A DNA stretch of 64,000 bases from Caenibius tardaugens NBRC 16725 (GCF_003860345.1 NZ_CP034179.1:1240001-1304000), one strand, 5' to 3'; positions 18,122-27,252 are shown, counted from the stretch's first letter. Translations and numbers: made by a program. Notes: a model not told the origin generated them from the letters alone.

Positions 18122-19552
18122 CACTACTTTGGCAGAAGTGTAATTTTTGGGATTCCCCTTCGGAGGAATGCGTGATTCATAGGGAGCCAGCTTTTGTGGA
18201 GGCTGGCGATGGAAGAGGATTGGCGGCGGGACCTCGAACAGTGGCTTGAGCCGTATTTGCAGGCTCTGGCCAACAAGACGCGGCGGCGGATGTGTCCGGC
18301 TTATATCGCCGGATTGATAGGCCCGGGCGATCGCAAGAGTATCCAGCCGATGGCAGCACGCATCGACGCGCTCAGCTATGACCGGCTACACCATTTCGTC
18401 GGAGCAGGGATCTGGGACAGCGCGCCGCTGGAGGCGACGTTGTGGCGACAGGCTGATGAGCTGGTCGGCGGCGACAAGGCCTGGCTTATCATCGACGACA
18501 CAGCGCTACCCAAGAAGGGCAAGGCCTCGGTCGGTGTCGCGCCGCAATACGCCACGGTGTTGGGCAAGAACGCCAACTGCCAGACCTTGGTATCGGTGAC
18601 GTTGGCCTCGGGAGAAGTTCCGGTCATGCTGGGTTTGCGGCTGTTCCTGCCGGAAAGCTGGACCAGCGACACTGCACGGATGGCCAAGGCGGCTGTGCCC
18701 GAAGCATTTCGGGCCTATCGCACAAAGCCTGACATCGCGATTGAGGAGATCGACCGCATCATCGCTGCCGGCGTGCGCTTTGGCTGCGTCCTGGCCGATG
18801 CCGGTTATGGCCTGTCCGCACCGTTCCGGCAGGCGCTCAGCGCACGGGGCCTCTGCTGGGCGGTCGGCATCCCCCGCCACCAGAAGGTCTATCCCTCAGA
18901 CGTGCAGTTGATCTTCCCGGTGGCGGGACGTGGACGACCGCGTGTCCGGCACGTACCCGACGTCAAATCCCTGGCCGCCCATACCATGCTGGAGGAGGCG
19001 AAGTGGCGGAAGATCAGTTGGCGCCGCGGAACCAAAGGCCGTCTGAGCGCCCGCTTCGCTGTCATGCGCGTGCGGATCGCTGATGGCGCGCCACAGCGGA
19101 TCGGTGCTGCTGGCGCACAGCACATGCCAGGCGAAGAGGCTTGGCTGGTGGGCGAGCATCGCTCCAGCGGCGAGCGAAAATACTATCTTTCCAACCTTCC
19201 CGCCGACACGCCAGCCAAAGATGTCGCCGGCGCCATCAAGGCGCGCTGGGTCTGCGAACAGGCGCATCAGCAACTCAAGGAAGAACTTGGTCTCGACCAT
19301 TTCGAGGGCCGCTCGTGGACCGGGCTGCATCGCCATGCGCTCATGACAATGATCGCCTATGCCTTCCTGCAAACACGAAGGCTCGCTCAGACGGGGCGGA
19401 AAAAAAAGAGTCTCCGGTCCGCCCCCTCAGCCGAGCCTACCGGCTGTACGCCAAGCTATCCTTGACCGCTTATCGCGCGCGCCGCCGCGCCATTGCCCTC
19501 ATTGCGGAGGATGCCTGGCAACTGCACATCCTGCAATTCTGCCAAAGTAGTG
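18122..19552 (+). mobile_element. IS701-family insertion sequence, copy 2 (direct tandem)
   Basis: A 1431-base copy in the same orientation as copy 1, with the same inverted repeats. CTAG flanks it at 18118-18121 and 19553-19556. The encoded proteins in every frame match copy 1 exactly, so the duplication is recent or maintained. The right-hand CTAG contains the TAG stop of the sensor kinase read on the minus strand. Confidence 0.93.
18209..19465 (+). CDS. IS701-family transposase, copy 2
   Basis: 418 residues, identical in translation to the first copy: IIDDTALPKKG, VLADAGYG and the WVCEQAHQQLKEELGL segment carry the catalytic acidic residues. It has the same ribosome site, the same A8 run near 19402 and the same out-of-frame GPPPQPSLPAVRQAIL tail (to 19550). 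Identity of the A8 run in both copies shows the frame break was present before the tandem formed, or is functional. No passenger genes lie in either copy. Confidence 0.9.
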   Translation: MEEDWRRDLEQWLEPYLQALANKTRRRMCPAYIAGLIGPGDRKSIQPMAARIDALSYDRLHHFVGAGIWDSAPLEATLWRQADELVGGDKAWLIIDDTALPKKGKASVGVAPQYATVLGKNANCQTLVSVTLASGEVPVMLGLRLFLPESWTSDTARMAKAAVPEAFRAYRTKPDIAIEEIDRIIAAGVRFGCVLADAGYGLSAPFRQALSARGLCWAVGIPRHQKVYPSDVQLIFPVAGRGRPRVRHVPDVKSLAAHTMLEEAKWRKISWRRGTKGRLSARFAVMRVRIADGAPQRIGAAGAQHMPGEEAWLVGEHRSSGERKYYLSNLPADTPAKDVAGAIKARWVCEQAHQQLKEELGLDHFEGRSWTGLHRHALMTMIAYAFLQTRRLAQTGRKKKSLRSAPSAEPTGCTPSYP

Positions 19553-20902
19553 CTAGGATGTCTCGGCATCCCCCGCTCCATGCCGGGGATGGACCGTGAC
19601 CCGATCTGAACTGACAGCACCTGCCTGCGGGATCTGCAAGTGGACGACCAGACCGCCCCCTGCACGATTGGTCGCCGTAATCGCGCCACCGTGCCGCGCA
19701 ATGCCGCGCTTTGCAATCGCAAGGCCGAGACCGAAACCAAGGCTCTGGTCGTTCCCGCGCGCAAAGGGTTCGAACATCGCGTCTATATTGATGTCCTCCA
19801 TGCCCGGGCCACGATCGGCAACGGTGATGCAGTGGGCGCCGTCTTCCGACCTGTAATCGACATCCACCTGTTGCCCGGCTTCCGAGAAACGGAGCGCATT
19901 GCGGATGACATTGTCGAGCGCCCGCCGAACCGTTTCTGCATCGCCACGTATCGGTGGCGCCTGATCGCTGGACATCCCCGCACCGCTGACGAAAATCGCA
20001 ACGCCATGCGCCCTTGCTTCGAACAGGGCATCCTCGATCACGCTGCGCAGCACATCGGCAAGGTCGAAATAATCCTCCCCCGTGCTGCCATAATGGTCCG
20101 CCCGCGCCAGACCGAGCAATTCCCCCACCAACGCATCGAGACGGGTGGCCTCGCGATCGATCCGTTGCAGCGATGCCTCGGTCTTGTCGGGTGCCTGACG
20201 CGCCAGTCCGATCGCAAGTTGCAACCGCGCGAGCGGAGAACGCAGTTCGTGCGAAACGTCATGAAGCAGCCGGTCACGCGCGCCGACCAGTTCCTCAAGA
20301 CGCTGGGCCATCCGGTCGAAGTGATGTGCCAGATCGGCAATCTCATCCCGCCGGTTCCCCATAACGGGGCCAAGCCGCTCCGACAGGTGACCTTGCGCGA
20401 GTTGGTCGAACCCTTTGCGCAGCCGATTGATCGGCCGGGTCAGATACCATGCCAGCAAGGCTGCGAAGAGCAATCCTCCGACCAGGCCCAGGGTCATGAG
20501 TTCGGCAGGCATGTTGAAGATATCCGTGCCACTCGGCCTGTCGCGATATCCATAGCGAATGTGCAGGCGCTGCCCGTCCGGTGTCACAACATCGCGCGAT
20601 ATGGACCGCACCAGATCAGGGGGATAGGCAGGAGCCTGCTTGTCCGGCTCGACAAGTTGCAGACGTGCGCGTTGCTCTGCGGGCAGAGAACGCAGAAAAC
20701 TGTAAAATCCGGCCTTGCCGGACCGTTCGATTTCCCCTTCCGCGACAGACAGCAGCGTTGGTGCCATCTGTTCCACCATAAAACGTTCCGGTGGCGGCCG
20801 ATCATCGCTGCGCAACTGGAACAGCAACCAGACTCCTTGCGTGATCGCAAGGAAAGTCAGCCAGAACGCCAGCAGAATTTTCCAGAACAGCCGGGTTTTC
20901 AT
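19553..20902 (-). CDS. Sensor histidine kinase, CpxA-like
   Basis: 449 residues. A first membrane segment at about 8-28 (FWKILLAFWLTFLAITQGVWLLF), a periplasmic sensor of about 105 residues, a second membrane segment near 135-157, a HAMP domain (TRPINRLRKGFDQLAQG), the phosphoacceptor H218 in HDVSHELRSPLARLQLAI, and ATPase boxes including DRGPGMED and FGLGLAIAKRG. It phosphorylates the response regulator whose stop overlaps its start (20899-20902). Its TAG stop lies within the CTAG target of the IS copies, so the reading frame is kept while everything downstream is displaced. CpxA-type kinases sense envelope or metal stress; the signal here is unknown. Confidence 0.92.
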   Translation of the reverse strand: MKTRLFWKILLAFWLTFLAITQGVWLLFQLRSDDRPPPERFMVEQMAPTLLSVAEGEIERSGKAGFYSFLRSLPAEQRARLQLVEPDKQAPAYPPDLVRSISRDVVTPDGQRLHIRYGYRDRPSGTDIFNMPAELMTLGLVGGLLFAALLAWYLTRPINRLRKGFDQLAQGHLSERLGPVMGNRRDEIADLAHHFDRMAQRLEELVGARDRLLHDVSHELRSPLARLQLAIGLARQAPDKTEASLQRIDREATRLDALVGELLGLARADHYGSTGEDYFDLADVLRSVIEDALFEARAHGVAIFVSGAGMSSDQAPPIRGDAETVRRALDNVIRNALRFSEAGQQVDVDYRSEDGAHCITVADRGPGMEDINIDAMFEPFARGNDQSLGFGLGLAIAKRGIARHGGAITATNRAGGGLVVHLQIPQAGAVSSDRVTVHPRHGAGDAETS

Positions 20903-21639
20903 GGCGCGCTTCGCAAGCGATAGCCGACGCCGCGCACCGTTTCGATACCAACATCCCCGGACGAGGCGGCTTCAAGTTTCTGCCTGAGATTGCTGATGTG
21001 GACATCCACACTACGGTCATAGGATTGGCGCGGTCGCCCCAGCGCCCCGAGTGACAGATCGTCCTTCGACTGGACCTCATCGCCTGCCCGCAACAACGAA
21101 ACCAGCATATTGAATTCGGTCACGGTGAGTTCGATCGGGATATCCAACCAGCTGACACGGCGTTCCGCTACACGAACGGTCAATTTTCCCGATTGCATGA
21201 TCGATCCGCGCGGCGCACCGAGCGAAACCTGCCGCCGCAGGATTGCCCGCAACCGGGCAACCAGTTCACGCGGATAATAAGGTTTGGCGACATAATCGTC
21301 AGCGCCAAGTTCCAGCCCCACCACGCGATCCACCTGATCGCCTTTGGCTGTGAGCATCAGCACCGGCACGTCGGTTGTCTGGCGAATCTGACGCAAGGCC
21401 TCGATACCGTTGAGGCGCGGGAGCATAATATCGAGCACAATCGCGTCAAATTTGCCCGACAAAGCCTGGGCGACGCCATCGACGCCATTGTGTGCCGTCT
21501 CCACGCGGAAACCTTCGCTTTCCAGATACTCGCGCAGCATCGCACTGAGATCGATGTCATCATCGACCAGCAAAATGCGCCTTGCGGGGGTAGCGTCTTC
21601 CATCAGCGCCTGCATCGGCTGCCGTTTATGGCCTGTCAC
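20899..21639 (-). CDS. OmpR/CpxR-like response regulator
   Basis: About 246 residues: receiver domain (ILLVDDDIDLSAMLREYLE, phosphoacceptor D70 in IVLDIMLPRLNG, conserved Lys in ADDYVAKPYYPRELVARLRAI) and a C-terminal OmpR winged helix with SYDRSVDVHISNLRQKLE and TVRGVGYRL. It should be phosphorylated by the overlapping kinase. The start is uncertain: GTG 21639, ATG 21615 and ATG 21603 are all in frame with weak ribosome sites. It is divergent from a small secreted-protein gene and upstream of the OMF-MacAB operon, both probable targets. Confidence 0.92.
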   Translation of the reverse strand: MTGHKRQPMQALMEDATPARRILLVDDDIDLSAMLREYLESEGFRVETAHNGVDGVAQALSGKFDAIVLDIMLPRLNGIEALRQIRQTTDVPVLMLTAKGDQVDRVVGLELGADDYVAKPYYPRELVARLRAILRRQVSLGAPRGSIMQSGKLTVRVAERRVSWLDIPIELTVTEFNMLVSLLRAGDEVQSKDDLSLGALGRPRQSYDRSVDVHISNLRQKLEAASSGDVGIETVRGVGYRLRSAP

Positions 21640-21647
21640 CCCGTCTT

Positions 21648-21661
21648 TTCACAAATTTTAC
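21648..21661. promoter_or_regulatory. Possible response-regulator binding site
   Basis: TTCAC-AAAT-TTTAC in the gap between the response regulator and the BA14K-like gene is a near-direct repeat, loosely like CpxR boxes (GTAAA repeats on the other strand). The spacing is 4 rather than 5 bases, so this is tentative. Confidence 0.3.
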
Positions 21662-21785
21662 ATTGCGCTTGCGAACTCTTGACCCCGCACGCCCGGCTGA
21701 TCGGCCATATCGGCTGAGACGAAAATGTTCCGATCCCCCGATCCGGTCCGCCCTATGCAGCGGGCCGGCATGCCCAAGGAGTTGC

Positions 21786-22142
21786 ATGATGAAAATGCTG
21801 TTACGCTGCGCATTGGCCGCCGCAGTGATCGCCGCGGCAGCGCCGTCGATCGCAGCGGCACGACCGGGCGCCCCCCAACACGGCCCCGGTCATGGCCCAG
21901 ATCACGGGGCGCAGGCACCGGCGAAAAAGCCTGCTCCGAATGCGCATAACGGGCAACACAATGCCTATGGCCAATGGAACAAGGCATGGGGCGCCAAACC
22001 CCCGGCGCCGCCGAAACATTGGACGAAGAAGGGCGACTGGTATCGCCACGTCCGGGTCTGCCAGCAGAAATACCGTTCCTACAATGCCCGTACCGACACC
22101 TATCGGACAAGCGCTGGAAAACCGCGTCGCTGTACACTCTAG
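21786..22142 (+). CDS. BA14K-like secreted protein
   Basis: 118 residues. A cleavable signal peptide (MMKMLLRCALAAAVIAAAAPSIAAA), then a His/Pro/Gly-rich low-complexity stretch (HGPGHGPDHGAQAPAKK, about 30-55). The short C-terminal BA14K-type motif follows, with VCQQKYRSYNARTDTY and a final Cys (RRCTL). Family members are small periplasmic or surface proteins of alphaproteobacteria, described as immunoreactive or lectin-like in Brucella. AAGGAG lies 4 bases before the ATG. It is divergent from the response regulator, suggesting envelope-stress control. The histidine-rich part could bind metal; that is inference. Confidence 0.75.
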   Translation: MMKMLLRCALAAAVIAAAAPSIAAARPGAPQHGPGHGPDHGAQAPAKKPAPNAHNGQHNAYGQWNKAWGAKPPAPPKHWTKKGDWYRHVRVCQQKYRSYNARTDTYRTSAGKPRRCTL

Positions 22143-22150
22143 CGCGCGGT

Positions 22151-22181
22151 TTGGGCCGGGCGTCCCCCATGCCCGGCCCAA
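22151..22181 (+). terminator. Strong hairpin after the BA14K-like gene
   Basis: An 11-base perfect stem (TTGGGCCGGGC with GCCCGGCCCAA) with a 9-base loop, 9 bases past the stop. The following bases (CCTCCTTCG) are not a clean T run, so termination may be partial. The rest of the gap to 22400 shows no gene. Confidence 0.6.
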
Positions 22182-22400
22182 CCTCCTTCGAACAGACGCA
22201 CGATGCACACAATGCTGCCCGGCCCGCCTGTTCGCCTGTCATCGTGCCATCCCCGAACATCTGACCAGGCCCCGCCCACGCTGAAACGAAATCCGCGCCC
22301 CGGCGTTGGTCGCACGATGGAGCATTGTGGCAGCCTGTTGAAATCGTTGTTTGCCAGAGATCCATCGTGATCGTCACGCTCCGGTCAGGCGGAGGATGAA

Positions 22401-23822
22401 ATGGAAGGCCTCCGTATGATCGATCGATGGCGATACCTTGCGGTCACGGCAACAGCCGCGTCACTGGCCGCATGTAGCGTGGGCCCCGACTATCGGCCTG
22501 CCACGCCAAGCGACCTCGGGGTACCTTCCGCCTATAGCGACGGGCGCAGTGCTGCGCTGAACCCTGCCGAGCTTGCCGCATGGTGGACGCGTTTCCATGA
22601 CCCGATGCTCGACGACCTTGTCACACGCGCAGTGTCCGCCAATCTCGATATAGAGCAGGCGCAAGCCCGCTTGCGGCAAGCGCGTGAGGCATCGATACAG
22701 GCGCGCGCCAATCTGCTGCCGACAGCCAGCGCGAGCGGGCGTGCCGGGCGCAACTTCGACAGCAGCGCCCCCGACACCAGCAGCTATTCCCTCGGGATCG
22801 ATGCGGACTGGCAGCTTGACCTGTTCGGCGGCGTGCGGCGTTCGGTCGAGGCCGCGCGCGCTGACGAAGCGGCGAGCGGCTACGATCTGGCATCGGTCCG
22901 CATCGCGATCATTGCCGAAGTGGTCACCAACTATATCCAGCTTCGGCTCGCGCAGCAGCAGCTCGCGATTGCCGAGAATACGGTGCGCTATCAGCGCGAC
23001 AATTACGATATTGCCCGTTGGCGGGTTCAGGCCGGCGTCGCCGCGTCGCTCGATGAAGAGCAGGCCCGCACCCAGCTTGCCCAAACCGAGGCAAGCCTTC
23101 CCGAGTTCAGAACCAGTATAAAAAATGCACTCAACCGGCTGGCGGTGTTGACGGCCCAGGCACCGGGCGCTGCAACGGCAGCGCTTGAAACCCCGGCCCC
23201 GATCCCGGTCCCGCCATCCGATCTTGCCGTGGGCTTTCCGGCCGACACACTGCGCCAGCGCCCCGACGTCCGTTCCGCCGAACGCAGCCTTGCCGCAGCC
23301 ACGGCACGCATTGGCGTTGCACAGGCGCAATTGCTCCCCTCGTTGAGCCTCAGCGGATCGCTGGGAACGAGTGCTCTGAGCGCCGGCGGACTGTTCGATG
23401 CGATCACTGGTTCGCTTTTCGCCGGTATTTCGCAAATTCTGTTCGATGGCGGGGCACGGGCTTCGCAGGTCCGCGCCCAGCGGGCCGCTGTCGATGGCGC
23501 CTATGCCGCCTATCGCCAGACGATCCTCACCTCGCTCGAGGATGTGGAGAACGCGCTCGTCGCGGTCTCGTCGGCCGACGCGCGCAGCACGCAATTTGCT
23601 ATCGCCCGTGATTCCGCGAACACCAGCGCGATTATCGCGCGGCTGCAGTATCAGGCCGGGATGAGCGATTTTCTGACGCTGTCGAGCGTCGAAACCTCGC
23701 TCCTCTCGTCAAGCAACAGCCTTGCAAGTTCCCAGGCCGCACAGGCTCTCGCAGTCGTGCAGCTTTACAACGCCCTTGGCGGCGGATGGCAAACCACGGA
23801 CAGGAATGGAAGCGACGGATGA
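22401..23822 (+). CDS. Outer-membrane efflux lipoprotein, NodT family
   Basis: 473 residues of the OMF (TolC-like) family. An N-terminal lipoprotein signal has the lipobox LAAC followed by SVGPDYRP, the usual NodT opening. Two repeats of long helices follow (LEIEQAQARLRQAREASIQARANLLP-type and the later RSLAAATARIGVAQAQLLPSLSL), with beta-strand segments for the barrel. It forms the outer-membrane channel for the MacA-MacB-type pump encoded directly downstream. GGAGG is 5 bases before the ATG. The stop overlaps the next start (ATGA), showing translational coupling. Confidence 0.92.
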   Translation: MEGLRMIDRWRYLAVTATAASLAACSVGPDYRPATPSDLGVPSAYSDGRSAALNPAELAAWWTRFHDPMLDDLVTRAVSANLDIEQAQARLRQAREASIQARANLLPTASASGRAGRNFDSSAPDTSSYSLGIDADWQLDLFGGVRRSVEAARADEAASGYDLASVRIAIIAEVVTNYIQLRLAQQQLAIAENTVRYQRDNYDIARWRVQAGVAASLDEEQARTQLAQTEASLPEFRTSIKNALNRLAVLTAQAPGAATAALETPAPIPVPPSDLAVGFPADTLRQRPDVRSAERSLAAATARIGVAQAQLLPSLSLSGSLGTSALSAGGLFDAITGSLFAGISQILFDGGARASQVRAQRAAVDGAYAAYRQTILTSLEDVENALVAVSSADARSTQFAIARDSANTSAIIARLQYQAGMSDFLTLSSVETSLLSSSNSLASSQAAQALAVVQLYNALGGGWQTTDRNGSDG

Positions 23823-25213
23823 CCGAAGCGCAGGCTGGCGATAACGACCTCGGTGAATTCCTCGGCGTCAAGCCGGAAAACCCGTGGATTCGTCGCGGAA
23901 AATGGATCGGATTGGGGCTGCTGGCGCTCGTGATCCTGCTCACCCTTTATCGCTGTTTCGGACCTGCCACAGAAACCAGCTATGCAACGCAGGCGGTCGA
24001 ACGCAGCGCACTGACCGTGACCGTATCGGCCACTGGCAACGTCAAGCCGATCAATCAAGTCGATGTCGGGTCGGAACAGTCGGGCCTGATCACCCATGTC
24101 TATGTCGATGTGAACGACAGGGTCACCAAGGGGCAGTTGCTGGCCTCGCTCGACACCGCGCGCCTTCAGGATTCGGTCGTGCAAGCCAAAGCGAACGTAG
24201 CGGCTGCACAGGCCAATGTCGGCGAAGCCCAGGCAACGCTAGCGCAGGCAAATGCCACGCTGGCACGGCAGGAAGAAGTGTCCCGCCTGTCAGGCGGTCG
24301 GGCGCCTTCCAAAACAGAACTCGATGCCGCGCGCGCGGATCAGAAACGCGCCGCCGCGTCGCTGGCTGCGGCGCGTGCTCAGGTTGCGTCGCAACAGGCG
24401 GCGCTGGGCACGGCGCAGACCGATCTGTCGAAAGCGCGGATCTATTCGCCGGTAACCGGGGTCGTGCTCTCGCGCGATATCGAACCCGGCCAGACTGTCG
24501 CCGCCTCGCTCAACGCCCCGGTGCTGTTCACCATAGCCGAGGATCTGAGCCAGATGGAACTCGAAGTCTCGATCGATGAAGCCGATGTCGGCCAGGTTGC
24601 GCAAGGACAGGACGCGACCTTCACTGTCGATGCTTTCCCCGGCCAGCGTTTCCCCGCGAAAATCACGCGCGTCAATGTCGGATCGAACAGCAGCGGATCA
24701 TCGTCGTCTTCGTCGTCATCATCGTCTTCTTCCAGCGCCTCGACGACCGGCAATGTGGTTGCCTACACGGCAATCCTGTCCGTCGATAATGCCAAACAGA
24801 CGCTCCGCCCCGGCATGACCGCGACCGCCGATATCGTGACCATGCACAAACAGAACGTGCTGCTGATCCCCAATGCGGCGCTGCGTTATCGCCCGGCTGA
24901 TGGCAGTGACAGCACCGATGCGGCGAAAGGCGGCATTACCGGCGCGCTTGTGCCACGCGGCCCCCGGCGCGGCGGAAGCACCACAAAGCGCAGTGTGACC
25001 ACCGATCGTGGTGCGCAGCAAACCGTCTACGTTCTCGGCGATGACGGACAACCGCAGCCCATCGAAGTGACCACGGGCAATACCAACGGATCGCTCACCG
25101 AAGTGACTTCGGGCAAGCTGCAACCCGGCATGAAAGTGATCACCGGCCAGCTTTCGGGTGACGGGTCAGGCGCGGGACAGGGCAAACAATCCGGAGCGTC
25201 GAAAGGCAACTGA
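23819..25213 (+). CDS. macA: MacA-like periplasmic adaptor subunit
   Basis: 464 residues. One membrane anchor (IGLGLLALVILLTLYRCF, about 33-50), a barrel-sandwich/lipoyl part (VTVSATGNVKPINQVDVGSEQSG), a helical hairpin with a Q/A-rich coiled coil (AQANVGEAQATLAQANATL, about 120-200), then beta-barrel and membrane-proximal domains. It links the inner-membrane transporter to the NodT channel. Residues 294-306 are 13 consecutive serines encoded by mixed TCN/AGC codons (24698-24736), an odd flexible insert in the beta-barrel region. ATG 23819 overlaps the OMF stop; an in-frame ATG 33 bases upstream is less likely. Confidence 0.9.
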   Translation: MTEAQAGDNDLGEFLGVKPENPWIRRGKWIGLGLLALVILLTLYRCFGPATETSYATQAVERSALTVTVSATGNVKPINQVDVGSEQSGLITHVYVDVNDRVTKGQLLASLDTARLQDSVVQAKANVAAAQANVGEAQATLAQANATLARQEEVSRLSGGRAPSKTELDAARADQKRAAASLAAARAQVASQQAALGTAQTDLSKARIYSPVTGVVLSRDIEPGQTVAASLNAPVLFTIAEDLSQMELEVSIDEADVGQVAQGQDATFTVDAFPGQRFPAKITRVNVGSNSSGSSSSSSSSSSSSSASTTGNVVAYTAILSVDNAKQTLRPGMTATADIVTMHKQNVLLIPNAALRYRPADGSDSTDAAKGGITGALVPRGPRRGGSTTKRSVTTDRGAQQTVYVLGDDGQPQPIEVTTGNTNGSLTEVTSGKLQPGMKVITGQLSGDGSGAGQGKQSGASKGN

Positions 25214-25216
25214 GCA

Positions 25217-25939
25217 ATGACCGATCCGATCATTCGTCTCAGGGGGATCACCAAGACCTATGGGGAAGGCGCAACCGCCTTTCAGGCGCTGAAAGGTGTC
25301 GATCTTGACATCATGCCCGGCGATTTCATCGCGGTGATGGGTGCGTCCGGTTCCGGCAAGTCGACAACAATGAACATCTTGGGATGTCTCGATGTGCCGA
25401 CACGCGGTTCCTATCTGTTTCGCGGCCATCCCGTCGAAGCGCTGACGCGCGATCAACGCGCGCTGTTGCGGCGGAAATATTTCGGTTTCGTGTTTCAGGG
25501 CTTCAATCTTCTCGCGCGGACAAGTGCGCTGGAAAACGTTGAACTGCCGCTGCTTTATCGGGGCGATCCCAAGGGCGAACGACGCGAAGCAGCACTGGCC
25601 GCACTGGACAAGGTCGGGCTCAAGGATTGGTGGGACCATACCCCCGCCGAACTGTCGGGCGGGCAGCAGCAGCGTGTCGCCATTGCCCGTGCGATCGTGA
25701 CGCGCCCGGATGTGCTGCTGGCCGACGAACCGACCGGCAATCTCGATTCCGAACGGTCGGTCGAAATCATGGAACTGCTTGCAGAGCTCAACAGGGAAAG
25801 CGGGATCACCGTGCTGATGGTGACCCACGAACCCGATATGGCGGAATTCGCGCACACGCTCGTGCATTTCAAGGATGGCCTTGTCGAAACCATAGAGACC
25901 AATCCCGCGCCACGCGGCAAGACAAGGGCCAGCGCATGA
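25217..25939 (+). CDS. macB: MacB-type ABC transporter ATP-binding protein
   Basis: 240 residues, a complete ABC ATPase: Walker A GASGSGKST, Q-loop FVFQGFNLL, signature LSGGQQQR, Walker B VLLADEPTGNLD and H-loop MVTHEP. In MacB of Escherichia coli this domain is fused to the permease. Here the ATPase and permease are separate proteins whose genes overlap by 4 bases (ATGA at 25936). It powers export through the MacA-OMF conduit. Likely cargo in this family includes macrolides, peptides or lipid-like compounds; the actual cargo is unknown. Confidence 0.93.
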   Translation: MTDPIIRLRGITKTYGEGATAFQALKGVDLDIMPGDFIAVMGASGSGKSTTMNILGCLDVPTRGSYLFRGHPVEALTRDQRALLRRKYFGFVFQGFNLLARTSALENVELPLLYRGDPKGERREAALAALDKVGLKDWWDHTPAELSGGQQQRVAIARAIVTRPDVLLADEPTGNLDSERSVEIMELLAELNRESGITVLMVTHEPDMAEFAHTLVHFKDGLVETIETNPAPRGKTRASA

Positions 25940-27144
25940 TCGGCACGACGTTCCTGCTCGCTCTGCGTTCTATCCGGCGGCACATGCTGCGCTCGTTCCT
26001 GACCGTGCTGGGCATCGTTATCGGTGTTGCCGCCGTGGTAACGATGGTGACGCTCGGCAATGCGACGACCGCAGCCGTGCAGAGCCAGATTTCGGCGCTT
26101 GGCACCAACATCCTCCAGATCCGTCCCGGGCAAGGCTTCGGCCGCGGCGGCGGGGGGCCACGCCCACCCGATTTCGAAATGGCCGATCTTGACGCGATCG
26201 CACAGCAGATCGCCGGGGTCACGGCCGTCGCCCCGCAGGCGCAAACCAGCGGCACCGCGATTTACGAGGGCGCCAACTGGTCGACAACGGTCAACGGCAC
26301 CACCGATGCCTATTTCACCGTGCAGCCATGGCCACTGGCGGAGGGCCGCACCTTCACCCCTGCCGAGGAAGAGGCGGGCAAATCGGTCTGCATCATTGGC
26401 AACACCGTGCGCCAGAACCTGTTCCGGGGCGGTAGCGCCGTCGGCACGCGTTTTCGCATCAAAGGCATAAGCTGCGATGCCATCGGCGTGTTATCCACGC
26501 GCGGTCAGGGCGGATTTGGCGGCGATCAGGACGACGTCGTGATCATGCCCGTAAAAGCCGTGCAGCGGCGTTTTACCGGCAATCAGAATATCTCGGTCAT
26601 GCTGGTCGGCGTCGACCAGAGCTTTTCTGCGGAACAGGTGCAGGCCTCAATCACCGACCTCCTGCGCGAACGCCGCAAGATCACCAGCGACAAGGAAGAC
26701 AATTTCAACATCTTCGACACCAAACAGATTTCCGACACGCTGACCGGAACGACCACGCTGCTCACCCGCATCGTGGCGGCCGTCGCGGCAATCTCTTTGG
26801 TTGTCGGGGGTATCGGCATCATGAACATCATGCTGGTATCAGTGACCGAGCGCACGCGTGAAATCGGTATTCGCCTCGCGATCGGTGCCGTCGCACGCGA
26901 AGTTCTGATGCAATTTCTGGTGGAAGCGATTGTGCTGTCCTGCCTCGGCGGTCTCGCCGGCCTGCTGATCGCGCAGCTCGCCATCGCTGTTCTCGCTCCG
27001 GTCATGCAGGTCAGCTGGATGTTCGATGCCGAAATCAACGTGATCGCCTTCGCGATCTCGGCGCTGATCGGGGTAGTGTTCGGGTATTTCCCGGCACGCC
27101 GTGCAGCCAGTCTCAACCCGATTGATGCCCTGCGCCACGAATAG
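25936..27144 (+). CDS. MacB-type ABC transporter permease
   Basis: 402 residues. First membrane helix about 18-40 (SFLTVLGIVIGVAAVVTMVTL), a MacB_PCD periplasmic domain of about 240 residues including a Gly-rich loop (GFGRGGGGPRPP), then three C-terminal helices within FtsX-type sequence (GGIGIMNIMLVSVTERTREIGIRLAIGA) and the typical ending ARRAASLNPIDALRHE. It is the mechanotransmission permease partner of the preceding ATPase. It starts at the ATGA overlap; upstream in-frame codons lie inside the ATPase gene and are not used. It closes the four-gene efflux operon. Confidence 0.93.
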   Translation: MIGTTFLLALRSIRRHMLRSFLTVLGIVIGVAAVVTMVTLGNATTAAVQSQISALGTNILQIRPGQGFGRGGGGPRPPDFEMADLDAIAQQIAGVTAVAPQAQTSGTAIYEGANWSTTVNGTTDAYFTVQPWPLAEGRTFTPAEEEAGKSVCIIGNTVRQNLFRGGSAVGTRFRIKGISCDAIGVLSTRGQGGFGGDQDDVVIMPVKAVQRRFTGNQNISVMLVGVDQSFSAEQVQASITDLLRERRKITSDKEDNFNIFDTKQISDTLTGTTTLLTRIVAAVAAISLVVGGIGIMNIMLVSVTERTREIGIRLAIGAVAREVLMQFLVEAIVLSCLGGLAGLLIAQLAIAVLAPVMQVSWMFDAEINVIAFAISALIGVVFGYFPARRAASLNPIDALRHE

Positions 27145-27224
27145 GCCGGTCACCGCACTGGCAGCGCCCGCCGGTTCGATCGGTGCGACCGTCCGGCGCA
27201 GCGCCACTGGTGCAGGTGCAAAGC

Positions 27225-27243
27225 GCCGGGCCCTCAGCCCGGC
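27225..27243. terminator. Weak hairpin between convergent macB permease and LLM oxygenase genes
   Basis: A 7-base stem GCCGGGC/GCCCGGC with a 5-base loop in the 108-base convergent gap. There is no T run on either side, so termination activity is uncertain. Confidence 0.35.
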
Positions 27244-27252
27244 GAGCTGCTC

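Noticed and set aside
24698-24736. Ser-codon repeat as a phase-variable switch
   Set aside because: The unit is a triplet and codons are mixed, so slippage would be rare and would not shift the frame.
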